Shown here: piece by piece, positions 12,184-25,256 of the stretch
Numbering within the stretch: the stretch's first letter is position 1
How the letters are laid out: each line of letters opens with the position of its first letter
Assembly: GCA_036346255.1 (NCBI GenBank)
Contig: CM070636.1
Span: forward strand, 26,667,539 to 26,731,538
Reading direction: 5' to 3'
DNA length: 64,000 bases
DNA from: Ampelocalamus luodianensis
Lineage: Eukaryota; Streptophyta; Magnoliopsida; Poales; Poaceae
Notes under the pieces: generated by a model
Told to the model about the DNA's origin: nothing
The model's database searches: none
Seen by the model: only the letters and a program-made list of their open reading frames with translations
Program-made: the position numbers and the translations under genes

Positions 12184-13108
12184 TGATACGGGGAGGCCCG
12201 ATCTTCTCGATGAGAAACCGTGGATAGTTGATGCGAAGTAGACGATGTCGCTAGCTGAACACTCGCGCAATGCACGAACCCTCAACTCTTCTAATACGCC
12301 CAAAACACACCGGGTAGTTGTTCGTCGCGAGACCACGAGCAGCGAACGCCAAGTCCCAATTCCCAATGGAACGACGGCTTGACCTTGGATTGCAGAACAA
12401 AACAAATGGATCGCCTAATTCTCTCTCAAAGTCCTCGCATGAACTCGGTGTCGAAAGAACAAGCAATAGCTATGTTTCAATCTTATGCATAAACCGGTTC
12501 GCCTCTATGGTGCGCCATGGGGGTTTATATAGCCTCCCACGCAAGCACAAAACTCGGTTGAACAAGAACCGAGTGCTACAGTAATCCGAGTCCGACACTG
12601 TTCATTGCTACAGTAATCCGAGTCCGATTACTGTTCACGTGAACAGTAATCCGATTCAAAAAAACGACCTACTTTAATTTGGAAATTTAAACTAGTCTCC
12701 GTCTCGGTTCCCCTTGTATTGTGAGCTTTCCTTCTCTTAGCTTGCGCGAATTTGTTCGATACACTTGATGCTTCTTTTGATGCCAATGTAACCCTTGTTG
12801 GCCACATGTGTTTCTTCTCCATGAATTTGTTCCCGGCCTCCCTCTCCTCCAAAGGCTTCACAATATTCAAACCTAAGAATGCACAAAACATTTGCATGAG
12901 GTAATACCCAATTCTCATCAATGACAATAGAAGATTCATTAAGAAACAAAGCACCTGTTGATTTAAAAGTTTAGCTCTTGCTCTCGTCAGTGGACCAATA
13001 TGCACTTCTGTACTTGAATTATTTGTAGCGTCATGTATGGTGTCCACCTCAGTATGTGTATGACCACCAATAGGGAAAGATGTATAAGTGTTAGGGATGC
13101 CCTCATCA
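12184..13108 (-). repeat. 5' LTR of the complete gypsy element
   Basis: 925 bp with the same ends as the 3' LTR at 5325-6254 (TGATGAGG, then CCCCGTATCA, read on the minus strand). It is followed on the outside by TTACC (13109-13113), matching the left flank. Confidence 0.88.
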
Positions 13109-13768
13109 TTACCCTTATCAAGCTTTGCCCAAGTCTGAAACAAATTGCACCGCTGTTCAAGTGACGGCGATGGCATCACACTAAGCACCTTGGGTGTGCA
13201 AACAATGGAATACTGCTCAGTGTTAGGAAACTCAGGATCGCACTCACATTGTTCTATGTCATCAGTGTGCAAGACTGGCTGCGCATCAGGCGACTCGTCA
13301 TCACTAGCTGAAACATAACCGCCATCCTCTGTGATAAGCATAGTTCGACATTTGGGCGCCCTCTCGAAAATGACCAACGCCCTTGCACTTGTGGCAAATA
13401 ATGTCACGTGAACGGCCTGTTGACCCCATAGACGAGGCCGCACTAGCAGCGGGTGCCGCAGGTCGACGTACCTGTGATGGTGTACTCTCCAGCTTCTTAC
13501 TTGCGGAACTGCGCATCGCCGAATTGTTCCCGGCCGGAGTGCTCTTGTTTGGCGTGTCGTTATATGGTCGTCCGGGTGGTGAAGAACGTGAACCGTAGTC
13601 TTCAATCACTTGTCGCCGGCCGGCGTGCTTGGTGCGATAACTCAATCATATCATTATAGGGATGGTGATTGACAATACGTTTGACAGCATGATTCATGCC
13701 AGCTAGAAATCTCGCCATGGTCTGTTCTTCATTCTCACGGACATCTGCATGTATCATGATAGTCTCCA
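13109..13768 (-). pseudogene. Gypsy gag/protease junction, continuation of 3415-5324
   Basis: It continues the older gypsy copy past the inserted element. The protease-side linker is followed by an acidic segment with DGGYVSASDDESPDAQP near 13310, the zinc-knuckle region RDIICHKCKGVGHF near 13400, and the gag segment METIMIHADVRENEEQTMARF near 13750. It stops abruptly at 13768, where an LTR edge TGATACGG begins. Frames shift between segments. Confidence 0.8.
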
Positions 13769-14820
13769 TGATACGGGGGAGGCTCGGTCTTCTCAGTGAG
13801 GAACCGTGGATAGTTGATGCGAAGTAGACGATGTCGCTAGCTGAACACTCGCGCCAATGCACGAACCCTCAACTCTTCGGAATACGCCCAAAACACACCG
13901 GGTAGTTGTTCGTCGCGAGACCACGAACGACGAACGCCAAGTCCCCAATTCCCAATGGAACGACGGCTTGACCCTGGATTGCAGAACAAAACAATGGATC
14001 GCCTAATTCTCTCTCAAAGTCCTCGCATGAACTCTGGTGTCGAAAGAACAAGCAATAGCTATGTTTCAATCTTATGCATAAACTGGTCTAATGGATACAA
14101 AGGAGGGGCAAGGGTACTTAAGGCGCCCTCCACGACTCACGCACGGCCTAGGGCCGGCTACACACGCCGAATCAAACTCTAATTCGGCTAAGACCCCAAA
14201 ACACACAAAAAGGAAAACCTAACTTAAATCTGTCACATTGTTTCGGTCATAGCGGCACGACCGTACGTCTTCTGAAGTTGGAGCCATACCCATTGTGTGG
14301 GCCTTGGAATAAGCTTTCAAACAAGTCCAATAACACCCCAATCGTACTCGTATGCAAAAGTTATGGCCTTTTATTACAGCCTGTTGAGCTGTCCCGAACC
14401 GAATCCGAATTGAATTACGAGTTGATTCGAGATGAATTTCGGTTGGGCTTGTGGAGGATCCGAATTGGGCTTGAATTCTTGGGCCTTTCTCCTCTTGGTT
14501 GACCCACGTGAGCTTCTCCTCCATTGCTTTGGCCCGGCCTCCCTCTCCTCCTCTCGGTTCCAAAGGCTTCACAATGTTCAAACTCGAGAATGTACAAAAC
14601 ATTTGCATGAGGTAGTACCCAATTCTCATCAATGAAAATAGAAGATTCATTAAGAAACAAAAGCACTGTTGATTAAGAAGTTTAACTCTTGCTCTAGTCA
14701 AGTGGACCAACATGCATACTCGCACTTGTATTATTTATAGCTTCACTTATGGCGTCCATCTCAGTATGTGCGTGACCACCAATAGGGAAAGATGTATCAG
14801 TGTTAAGGATGCCCTCATCA
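13769..14820 (-). repeat. Variant gypsy LTR without matching TSD
   Basis: Both ends match the gypsy LTR family (TGATACGGGGGAGG at the left on the plus strand, CCCTCATCA at the right). The interior from about 14090 to 14520 is unlike the other copies, and the unit is 1,052 bp. The left flank ends CTCCA and the right flank starts GACCG, so there is no target duplication. It probably came from recombination between elements, or its other half has been lost. Confidence 0.7.
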
Positions 14821-15301
14821 GACCGGTTAGGGTTTTAGGTTTTGACTGAGATTTAAATTGTTTTTCCTACTTTGACCAGGGGTTTAAAAATAGAAATAAA
14901 ATTCCTAAAATCATGAAATAATTTGTGGGGGTTCCTAGGATAGCCTAGTGTTCATAAAAATTATTGAACCCTACTGTTCATGATATAAAGTGTACAATTT
15001 AAATTCAAGCATAATGTTGGTCTTTAAATTATGTTTGAATTTTCTTAGGATTCAAACCAGTCCCAAAAATTTGGGAAAATTATATTAATTCTTGATAATT
15101 AATAAAGTATTTGAATAAATTATTTCCAGAGATACTTTAGTAGCATTTATTTCAGTTTTTAGTTTGGAGTTCAATTTAAAGTGTGTGTTTCATTTGTATT
15201 TTGAGATTTTCCAAGTACAATATTTAAATAAAAAGTCTCAAAACATGATGCATGCTGATGAGATGCATAATAAACCTGTTTATTAATTTGGGGATGTGAC
15301 A
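14821..15301 (-). repeat. Fragment of a long LTR (5' end on minus strand)
   Basis: AT-rich sequence ending GGGGATGTGACA at 15301, the same kind of edge as GGGATATTACA (17973) and GGGATGTTACA (25256). No coding sequence is seen. It is read as the truncated 5' end of an LTR lying on the minus strand. Confidence 0.45.
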
Positions 15302-17974
15302 GACTATCCCATACTACCGCGGAGTTGCTAGCTTTGGTCCTTAATTGACTACGGGCAAGAAACTCCACTCTATCTACTAGTGAGTCACAATCTCAATTTT
15401 TCAGAATACATAATAACTCGCCCACGTCTAAATCTAGGTTTTTCATTTTATTTTCAAGTAAATTAATAGAGGTACCCCCTCTCAACATTTTTCCCAAATA
15501 TTCTAAATTCTCAAATTAACATATTGTCCTTTTATAAATCTTTTAGAAAAATCTATTGTTCTAGTAGCAGTTGTGCAATAATCGCAGTAAAAAATTGCCA
15601 AATGACATTATATATTGCCTAACCCATAATCTAATGGTTTCAACAATAGGTAATTAATATTTCAAGGAGACACATGTAGCAATTAGGATTTACAACTACC
15701 AATTTCCAAATCATAGTAATTTTCATACGAAACATACAAACATGCATAATACATTTCGTAAAACAAAGTACAATAAGTAAAATTCTAGGATCAACATAAT
15801 CAAAGTGGTGCTTCCCTTGCTCTTGCTGTTTTGGAAATATGGACAGTTGATCGTCGCAAAAATAACTAGAGCAATCGACGTCTAATATAAAAAGAGCCAA
15901 AAATGAATTAAATAACATCACTAAATTCAACAGTGACCAACATCAAATATTTTTACATATTCTGGTAGTTCATGATTTTAGATAAATTTAGAAACAAAAT
16001 TTCATTCAATTTGGAGTTTTGTACCAAAAGTTATTAAGGTTTTAATTGTGTTTGGTTTAGAAAATCCAGAGAAAATGAGAAATACGCTTTCCAACAAAGA
16101 AAGCGTAATCTCACGCATGCTCTAATGAGGTTTACACTTTCTAGTAGGGGAAAGCGTATTCTCCTCCAAACTAAAAGTGTACTTTCATTTTTCTTTCGAT
16201 TTCATTTAAACTGACAAGTGGGGTCCACTTATCAGTGACACAGTCCATGAGCATAGTGCGTAGACCGAGGGTCCATACGCACAGTACGCGGTCCATGGTG
16301 CGGTGCGCTGGGAACTTAAGTGGCCATGGGTATCGTGTGTCAGCGACTCATTAGGAAAACATTTTGATTTTAGTGTTTCTTTAATCTTTAGCCTGGTCCC
16401 ACTTGTCGGCGACTCAGTAGGGATTAACTAATCGTTAAAAACCGGATTTACGCTAAGACCGTGGTTAAGCGTGTTGATGAAGAGCTACAGTGGTCGTCCG
16501 GCAAAGCAACGCGGAGGCGCTCGTCGCTGGCGAGGTGGTGCTCGGCAGTGCCGGGGAATGCCCAAAATGGGATCCCCGCACGCATGCGCATCTACTGGTA
16601 CCAGCGGCGTGGCCTAAGATGGCCCAACGCGGTGGCGCTCCGGCATTGAGTGGCGCCTCAACTATGGCAACGAGAAAATGCTCGAATGAGCTATGCTCTC
16701 AACAAAAGAGTGTGCACATGAGCATCTATGGACTACCAGGAGTATACTAAAGCAATGTGGAGGCTCGGAGGTGGTCGAAGTTGGCTTGTCAATGGTGAGC
16801 CGAGGCAGTGAGGTGAGCTGAATGTGGAGAAGGCACTAGAGAAGATGAAGAACCTTGGGGAGGTTTGGAGAAGCTCATAAATGTCATGGTGATGCTCCTG
16901 GTGCAGCCAATCGACGCGGGGTACGATGGAGCTCCGGCGGCAATGGTGGAAGTGGAAGTGACCAAAGATGAGGAAGAAACCCGAATTTGGTCGTTCCTGT
17001 AGTTCAAAGATGAAATTGAGTGAGGGGGGAGACTCAAGATACTCTGGAACATAAGATGAAGCGATAGAGCGGCAAGGAACCCTTCTGATCGTCGGGAATG
17101 GCGGCGATGCAACACGGCCGAAATGGCACTCGGGCTCGATGAGTGTTTGAGCTCGGTTGAGGAGGAGAGAATGGAAGGGGAGGGCGCACTTAGTAGGAAA
17201 AGGAAGAACGGAGCTCGTGGCGGGCTTTTATAGACGGAGAGGCGGAATAGAGCCAGGAGGAGCTCGGGCAACCACGGGCAGAGCAGTGTAGCTCTCAGCG
17301 ACATACGGGCAGGTATGGGCACGACTGGGGCAGGGGATGGGCGTGGAGTGATGGCGAGGTAACGGGGTAGGTTTGGCCGGTGGGAAAACGGTGGGCGACG
17401 AGGAAAACCACGGGCGCAGGGAGACGTGCTCGCGGGTGTGCGCTGGCGCAATGAGCGCGAGGTGGACGAAGGATACTACAGGTGGGGCCCGCTGGTCAGA
17501 GAGAGGTGAGGGTAGATTAGGTTTTATATATTTTTATTTTTCTACTGATTTATTTGCTAATTTTATTTATTAGCCAAATGAAGTCCAAATTTAATGAAAA
17601 TTTTTGTGAGGGCTGTTAACCTAATATGGTTTCTCTTGTAAATTTTTCAGAAGTTTATACCTTCTGTGACTTTCTCTTAAATTCATACAAATTTCTATTC
17701 TTATGCTTTTGTATTTATTTTTCTAAACACAATTTCATATAAATGTTTTGGTGAATTATTTCTGGGAGATTATGTCCAAAATAATTCTCTCATCTGATAT
17801 TTTTACTTTGTTCTATATAATTTCTTTTGAGTACATTTTTGTTTGTGTTTGACGTTTTTCTTTTAAACAAAAGTGAAAATCAAACATGGGTATATTTTCA
17901 TATGCAAAATGGTCAAATAATTTTTCCCAATGCATTTATAATACATATTTCCCATAATATGGATTTTGGGATAT
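15302..17974 (-). repeat. Long LTR copy B (about 2.67 kb)
   Basis: It is homologous to the unit that starts at 17975. Shared landmarks are ATCTACTAGTGAG, ACATTATATATTGCCTAAC, a GATCAACAT-ATCAAAG segment, and a GC-rich middle (16450-17480) followed by an AT-rich end closing with GGGATATTACA. There is no gag or pol. ORFs in the GC-rich part do not resemble known proteins. It is read as an LTR in minus orientation, standing head-to-tail with the next copy. Confidence 0.55.
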
Positions 17975-19088
17975 TACAGAGAATCTCCCCCTATCTACTA
18001 GTGAGACTCTTCTCTCACTCTCCTTAGAATATAATATAACTCGCCCACATCCGAAACTAGGTTTTTCATTTTATTTTTATACAAAATAAAAGAGGCACCC
18101 CTCTCTAGACATTTTTCATAAACCCCCCATATTCACATTTATAATATTGTCCTTTTATAATCTTCAGGAAAAATTACCGCTCTAATTAGCATTTGTGCGA
18201 TATTCGCACTATAACTCCCAAGTTGACATTATATATTGCCTAACCATAACCTAATGTCTACAACGGTAAGGGCATCAATATATCAAGGGAATTTATGCAT
18301 CAAATAGGATTTACAACTACCGACTTCCCGAACATAGCAGTTTAATATAAATCATACACGCATGCAATAATAGCTTTTGCAAAAAGAAATACAATAGGTA
18401 AAATAGTAGGATCAACATGATCAAAGGGGGTGCTTGCCTTGCTCTTATTGTTCGGAATATGTATATGGTTGGTCATCGAAGATATTGCTCAAGAAACTAA
18501 TATCTATTGCAAAATGAGCTATAAACCAATTAAATAATGCAAAGAAATCCAAATATTTTTGCATATTCAGGTATATTATGATTTTACATGAATTTGGAGA
18601 CAAAAATCATTCAATTTGGAGTTTTATTGCAACAGTTATTAAGGTTTGAATTTGGGTCGGTTTGGAAATTCCAAAAAAGGGAGAGAGAAACATCTCTTTG
18701 ATAGGTGGGACCCGTAGCCTTTTCTTTTTCTTTTTTATTTATTTTTCTACCAAAAATTATTAGTTTTTGACAGGTGGGTCCTACATATTTCCTTTTCTTT
18801 TCTGTTATTTTCCTAAGGAAAACTATTACTAACAAGTGGGACCCGCTGTCATAGACTCGGTTCATGTAAATAGTGTATGAACTAGGGTCCATGAGCTCAG
18901 CCCACCAATCCATGGACCAAAGTGCACTATGCACTCAAAGCTCTTGGGTCCACATGTCAGTGACTTGAGGAAAACTAGGAATTAAATGAATTGCCATTAC
19001 TGTTTTTGTCGAACTGCTTGTCATTGAAACATGGCAATATAATCAAACCAGCTAATTAAAGCTTTTCCCTAACCCGACCAAGATTTTG

Positions 19089-22000
19089 TGTGGGACCCCG
19101 GTTTATTTAACTTGTAATACTCAGCCTTCCATTGGCTCTAGCATCACAAACCAAATACACCGTGTCCCGATGGACATGTGCTTCCCAGAATTGCAACACA
19201 TATACATCTTTGCAAAATCATGCATCAATTCCATACATCACAATATAACAAGTCTAGCAAAAGACATAAATAATCTAGAGTTATTACAAAAGAGGGCCGA
19301 CTGGCCAAATGATAATAAAGTACCAATAACAGCGGAAGCTAATGTGCCATAAGATGGCCATAAATAAAAGCCAATTAGTGTGCCTTAACCCACAAGGCAA
19401 CCAACCGGACCGCCAAGCTAGTCGCTCCAAACACTGCCACAGCACAACTCACAAAAGTGAGGCCCTTCGGGCTCACCCTCTTCCTCTGCACACGACAAGC
19501 AATGCAGGTGAGTACAAAAATGTACTCGCAAGACTTACGAGTAACAAGCATATACATAACTACATGAAAGTTGTATCAAAGGAGATTGGTTATATGGTTA
19601 ATTGGACGCGTAAAGCAATTTTCATTTGCAATAATGTAATAGATTGAAGGCAATTGGTAAAATCTGTTTTTAAGCATTAAAATAGCAGCGAGTAACAATA
19701 AATAACAAGTAACCACCTAGAGGTGATTAACCCAATAGCCACCACAACATAGCACGAATCCCCGATTCGTACCACCCATCAAGTTTTAATTAAAAGTTGT
19801 AGTCTAACTCTTGAAAGACCTCTCCAAGCGTGTTCATAACCTAGGACGAGGCTATTCGAATAGCTTTAACCCTGCAGGGGTGTACCAATGTACCCACACT
19901 TCAGACCGCCTTTAAGCCACAAGATTAGCACACTTCCAAAGGTATGCCGGCACGGCTAAGTCCTACGAGACATTTCTAATATTGTGAATCAACTACGAGT
20001 CGCTCGTATGGATAGAAACCCACACACTTACATTGTAAATCCGAAAAGACAACTAACCCTCGGGGTAAAGCTTTTTGGACAACTACAATGCTCCCAACAC
20101 ATAAACCACCTTATTTTACCACAACACAACACACACACGCCCTCCTACGACTCGTAGCTAACTCATGCCAAAGTACTAAGTCAAGAGAGGTCTCATACCC
20201 TCTAGTGTGATTAGCACGCGAGAATGTTTGGTTTAGTGTAACAAGATGTTCGGTCCTTGTTGACTCGGGCACCATTCCAGTCACACCCAAAATCACACCA
20301 ACATACCAATGTGCCCAAGTCCAAATCATTTTGCTTTCATTTTTAGTTTTCACAATTAAACATAGCTCAAAGCTGAAACATAGAGATCATAATAAGTTTA
20401 TGTGATCAAGGTTATCGACAAGTCGATAACCGCTCATTTCTACCGATAGCTAAAGCATGACTAAGCATTTCAACTCATACTACTAAGTGACAAGGGCTCA
20501 TCCAACGAACCCAAAATCACAGCAAGATAGTCCTAGGCTTAATAGTAGAGAATAAACATTTTCCTACAGATTATGCATCTAATAGGTCGACTAATCGACA
20601 ATAGTTTAAAACAAGATAGCAATACATACGTAGAATTTGCAAACATATTAGAATTTGAAAATAATAGGAACAACATGATCAAATGAATGCTACATCTGCT
20701 TGCCTTCCGGAGGCGAGTCCGGTCAGCCGTGGATCGATTCAAGATCAATAATATCTTCGGAACCTAACGTAAAAATACGATAAAACCAATAAGAACGAAG
20801 AACACCAAACAAAACCCAAGAGCAAAAGTCTTCCAAATCTCATGAAATTTATACAACAGCAAGGTTATGATTTTAAATCAATTTAGGAACAAGATTCAAG
20901 TCATTTGGATTAAGTATGAAAAAGTTATAGCTAAAACCATATCTCTCAGCCTAGAAATTCCACTAAATTAATTACTGCACTATTCATGGTATTAATTTCC
21001 AGAATGATCTAAAGTCTGAAATTTTTATGGTAGGTAGGTTATGACATCCTAAGATCAGCAAAGTTGGGTTTACTCAAATTGGAGTTAAAATGAATTACTT
21101 ATGATTTTTCTAAGTTGTAAATCTAGCACATATCACTTTTCAGAAATGAAACCATGTTCAAAACTTATCTCACACTAAAGTATGCTAACAGAGGAATTTT
21201 ACAAGCTTGAGTTTGCTCAGATTGGAGTTATACATAAAAAGATATGCATTTTACAAGGTTCAAATCAATTTCTGGAATATTCTAAAATGGTTGAAATCAA
21301 GTTAATATTATTTACAAAATTTTCTAGCATAGAACAAAGTCTAAATGCATTTTCATATTAAAATTTACTGAAACATGAATTTAATATAGTTGGAACCATC
21401 TAAAAAAGATTTAAAATGAATTAGTTATGAGTTTTCAAAGTTTAATACAATTTTCAGTTGGCAAATAAAGGCTTACCGAAATAAAATCAAACTTATTTAA
21501 AAGAAAACGACGTGGACGAATGTGGGCCTTTGATTCGAGATCCAACGGCCCACACGCACCGCGACACAACGCACGCGAGGAGGCCCACAGGACCCACCGT
21601 TGGATCAAGATCCAACGGTCCACGTGAATTGAGACGTTCGGGTGACCCGAAAGCTCCAATCAACCATGACCGTAGATCTTAAGATGGAGGGCTCAGAGCG
21701 CAATAACCTTCGGTGGTCCGAACGTCTCCGCGATCTGAGCCGCAGATCTAGAGATGGGCGGCCCAGATCCATGTGCGGTTCGGGCAACCCGAACAGCACA
21801 TCGATCTCGGCCGTTGATCGCGAGATGGACGGCCCCTAGTGACTTGGAACGCTCGGAGGCCCGAAAGTTCCCGAAGATCTGGGCCGTTGATCACGAGATC
21901 GACGGTCCACGATCGACACAATGCTACGCACTCACGCACGTGAGCGCACCGAGAGGGTTTAATGGTGCGGGCCCACATGTAAGTGACACACAGGGCTATT

Positions 22001-25000
22001 TTAAAACAGCCAATAATTACTAAATCCAATGATTAGCATTAATTGTGTCCTAATGATTTCGCATAGAAGGGGTTTAAGTGGGCGGGGGCCCACCTGCTAG
22101 TGGCACAAAAGACCATTACGAACAACCATTAATTGCTACCAATGATTAGCAATTAATTAAACCCAAACTTTGTCCTAGCGACTCCGTTACTGCGGTTTAG
22201 GCCTACGGGCCCACATGACAGTGACTCATGGAGTCATTTTAAGACAGTCACTTAATGCTAAACACTAATTATCAATGATTAACAATAATTGTGTCCTAAA
22301 GGCGCTAAATAGGGTAGACGTGGGGTTTAAGTGGTCGGCCCACCAGCAACGATAAACCACGCACAATAAAGAACTGTCATTAATTTCTAATCAATCATTA
22401 CCAATGATTAACAATGATTAGCCTTTAATGGTGTCTTAACGACAACGGGACAGAGAGGTTCTCGTCCGGCAAAACCCAAGGGCAAAGAACGGCTTGTTGT
22501 CGGCGGCTCCGGCAACGGCGGTGCCCGCAAAGTGCCAAAATGGGTTGCAAATACTATTGCGCACCCAGAGGAGGTAACCTCGACGCATGACGGCCTAGAA
22601 CGCCATGCGGCCGAGATGAAAGATGGGGACACTTACTGCCAAAAACAAAAATAGCGAAAAGCTCCGCAATAGTCCAAGAAAGCGAGTGCCACAGCTTCTA
22701 GGGACTAATAAGAAGCTACCTTGATTAAGAAGAGCTTCAAAGTTGGCCGGAGAAGCTTTGACGCTGGAGAAGCTCGCCGGAGCTGAGGAAGACGATGGAG
22801 AAAACACAGCCTGAGCAAGAATGAACACCACTAGTGGTCAAAATAGCTGTAGTAAGGCCCAAAGAAGGTCCATGAGCAATTAATTGCCAAAAGAACCACA
22901 TACCGGAGCTGAGGAAGAAAGGGGGTGAATTCGGCCGAAAAGATCCAAACTCAAAATTGGTCAATTCCTGTGAATGAAACCCAAAATTGAGTTAGGGGAA
23001 ATGATTAGGGTATTAAGGGGCTCGAAAAGGGTACAAAAAGAAAGGAAGAAGAACCACTGGAGCACCAAGATCCACAATGGAGCTTCACGGCTGAAAATGG
23101 TGGTTTTGGTATTTTTGGTGTTTTGAGCTCCACAAGCAAAGAAGGAGCTAGGGGTGGTGTAAAGGAACACGAGGAGGGGTCTTGGGGGCCTTATAAAGCT
23201 AGAAAAATTAGGGTTTGGGCAAAAACGAGCTCCTCAGGTGAGCTTGGCTCACGGCACAACCATGGACCGAAAAGATAAATGATGGGGTGCAGGGTAGGGC
23301 ACGCCTACGACCGAAAGCACCTACGCACACTAATTGCCGACCAGGGAGACGTTGACGAGGGAGCAAGATGTGACCAGGCCATGCCGCTCCCTGTGCTGCG
23401 CACGGCGAGAGGAGGAAGATGACCAGAGAAAGGCTAGGGTGATTGTGAGCGGTCCGATCAAAAACGGACGGCTGGGATCGCCCCAAAGCTCCTGAGGTTC
23501 AAAGCAAAAAGAGGAGATCGTGAGCGTTGGATTTTAATCCAACAGCTCAGATCGAACGAAACAATCGGAGGTCCGATTGCATCAAGCAACGTGGGCGGTT
23601 CGATGGAGAATGAACGGCTCAGATTTAAGTGAACGATAAGCAGGTCCAAACGTTCTCACAAACGAGGGCCGTCCGATTGATATCCAACGGCTGAGATTGA
23701 CGCGCGCCTAAAGTGAGCCCGGGTGCAGTTAGTGGGTTAGGTTCGATCAAGTGGCTCGAGCCAGGCTTGGGTTCGGCTCAAACCCAGCAGTGTTTTGACT
23801 AAGGGTTTTAATTAAGAGCTGAGAACTTTGAAGGATTTTTAAAGGTAGCAAACTAACTCCAAAATTTCTGAAATCTTTACAGGAGCTCACTAACTTAGCT
23901 ATTAACCTTATGTAAAATTTTCAGAGGTTTTTATGCAGTGCATTTTTCTCCAAAATTTTAACAAGGTGCTGAGCTAAGGTTTGACTAACAGTCAAACAGG
24001 TTTGACTGCCCCCTAAGAATATTCAAACAATTTCTGAAAATTGTGAAATTTTTCAGAGGGGTCACACACCAACCCTAGAACTTAGGAAAAATATTTCCAA
24101 AATATGATCACAAGATTTGACAAGAATGTTTTTGAAAGGTCAAGATTTGGATCAAATGACTTGTGACATTGCATTCCCATAATTCTTGTACAAGAATTGT
24201 TTAGAGCATACAGGAAATACATGATGTAAGAAAAAGTTTTAATTTCTACTCATTTTCTTACATTTGAAACACAAGTCCAAACTTGGTGATACGGGGGAGG
24301 CCCGATCTTCTCAGTGAGAAACCATGGATAGTTGATGCGAAGTAGACGATGTCGCTAGCTGAACACTCGCGCCAATGCACGAACCCTCAACTCTTGAATA
24401 CGCCCAAAACACACCGGGTAGTTGTTCGTCGCGAGACCACGAACGCATTTAACGCCAAGTCCCAATTCCCAATGGAACGACGGCTTGACCCTGAGTTGCA
24501 GAACAAACAATGGATCGCCTAATTCTCTCTCAAAGTCCTCGCATGAACTCTGGTGTCGAAAGAACAAGCAATAGCGATGTTTCAATCTTATGCATAAACT
24601 GGTCTACCTCTATGGTGCGGCCATGGGGGGTTTATATAGCTTCCCACGCAAGCACAAAACTCGGATGAACAGTAACCGAGTGCTACAGTAATCCGAGTCT
24701 GACACTGTTCACTGCTACAGTAATCCGAGTCTGATTACTATTCACATGAACAGTAATCCAATTCAAAAAAACGTCCTACTTTAATTTGGAAATTTAAACT
24801 AGTCTCCCTCTCGGTTTCCCTTGTATTGTGAGCTTTCCTTCTCTTAGCTTGCGCGAATTTGTTCGATGCACTTGATGCTTCTTTTTATGCCAATGTAACC
24901 CTTGTTGCCATGTCACTATATGTCTTTCTTGACCGCCCGCATGTGCTAGGGTTTTTATCCTGAGAGCACGTTCCCTCTCGTTGGCCACATGGGTTTCTTC

Positions 25001-25256
25001 TCCCTTGTTGGCCGCATGTGTTTCTCCTCCATGAATTTGTTCCCAGCCTCCCTCTCCTCCCTCTCGGTTCCAAAGTCTTTAAATTTGTCAAACCTGAGAA
25101 TGCACCAAGTATTGCTTTAGGTAGTAACCAATTCTCATTGGCAACAAAAGGAAATTCATTAAGAAACAAATGCACCTGTTGTTTGAGAAGTTTAGCTCCT
25201 GCTTCACGAATAACCTCATAAGTAGTAGGGATATCCTCATCACTTGGGATGTTACA
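19089..25256 (-). mobile_element. Very long solo LTR D with TSD TTTTG
   Basis: On the plus strand it runs from TGTGGGACCCCGG to GGGATGTTACA and is flanked by TTTTG on both sides (19084-19088, 25257-25261). Removing the gypsy solo LTR inside it and that LTR's TSD leaves about 5.2 kb. The part near 19340-20000 matches, inverted, the part near 35480-36130 of solo LTR F (for example the CCCTGCAGGG and GGTATGCCGGCAC segments). It has no gag or pol. A GC-rich middle (about 21500-23750) precedes an AT-rich end. LTRs this long are known in some grass gypsy elements; the family was not identified. Confidence 0.75.
24287..25242 (-). mobile_element. Gypsy solo LTR with TSD CTTGG
   Basis: 956 bp with the same ends as the LTRs at 5325-6254 and 12184-13108, flanked by CTTGG at 24282-24286 and 25243-25247. 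No internal domain is present, so LTR-LTR recombination removed it. It sits inside solo LTR D and is therefore younger than it. Unlike the other copies it carries an extra segment (about 24910-25030) that is shared with the plus-strand LTR at 2477-3414. Confidence 0.85.

Larger units (their letters stand above)
5325..13108 (-). mobile_element. Complete but decayed Ty3/gypsy element with TSD TTACC
   Basis: This is a 7,784-bp element on the minus strand. Its 5' LTR is 12184-13108, then leader, gag, protease-RT-RNase H-integrase, polypurine tract and the 3' LTR at 5325-6254. The same five bases TTACC flank it at 5320-5324 and 13109-13113. Outside these, the host sequence is continuous: the protease coding segment (ACACC before TTACC, then CTTATCAAGCTT after it) joins as in the unbroken copy near 9410. 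It therefore inserted into another member of its own family. Gag and pol carry many frameshifts and stops, so the element is not functional. Lineage within Ty3/gypsy was not assigned. Confidence 0.9.

Noticed and set aside
13764..14825. Variant LTR as a simple solo insertion
   Set aside because: Flanks CTCCA and GACCG differ; no target duplication.
16461..17573. Possible gene in the GC-rich middle of LTR copy B
   Set aside because: Equivalent GC-rich middles recur at 22440-23100, 25260-26340 and 45110-46250 within LTR-like units, and no frame is conserved between them.
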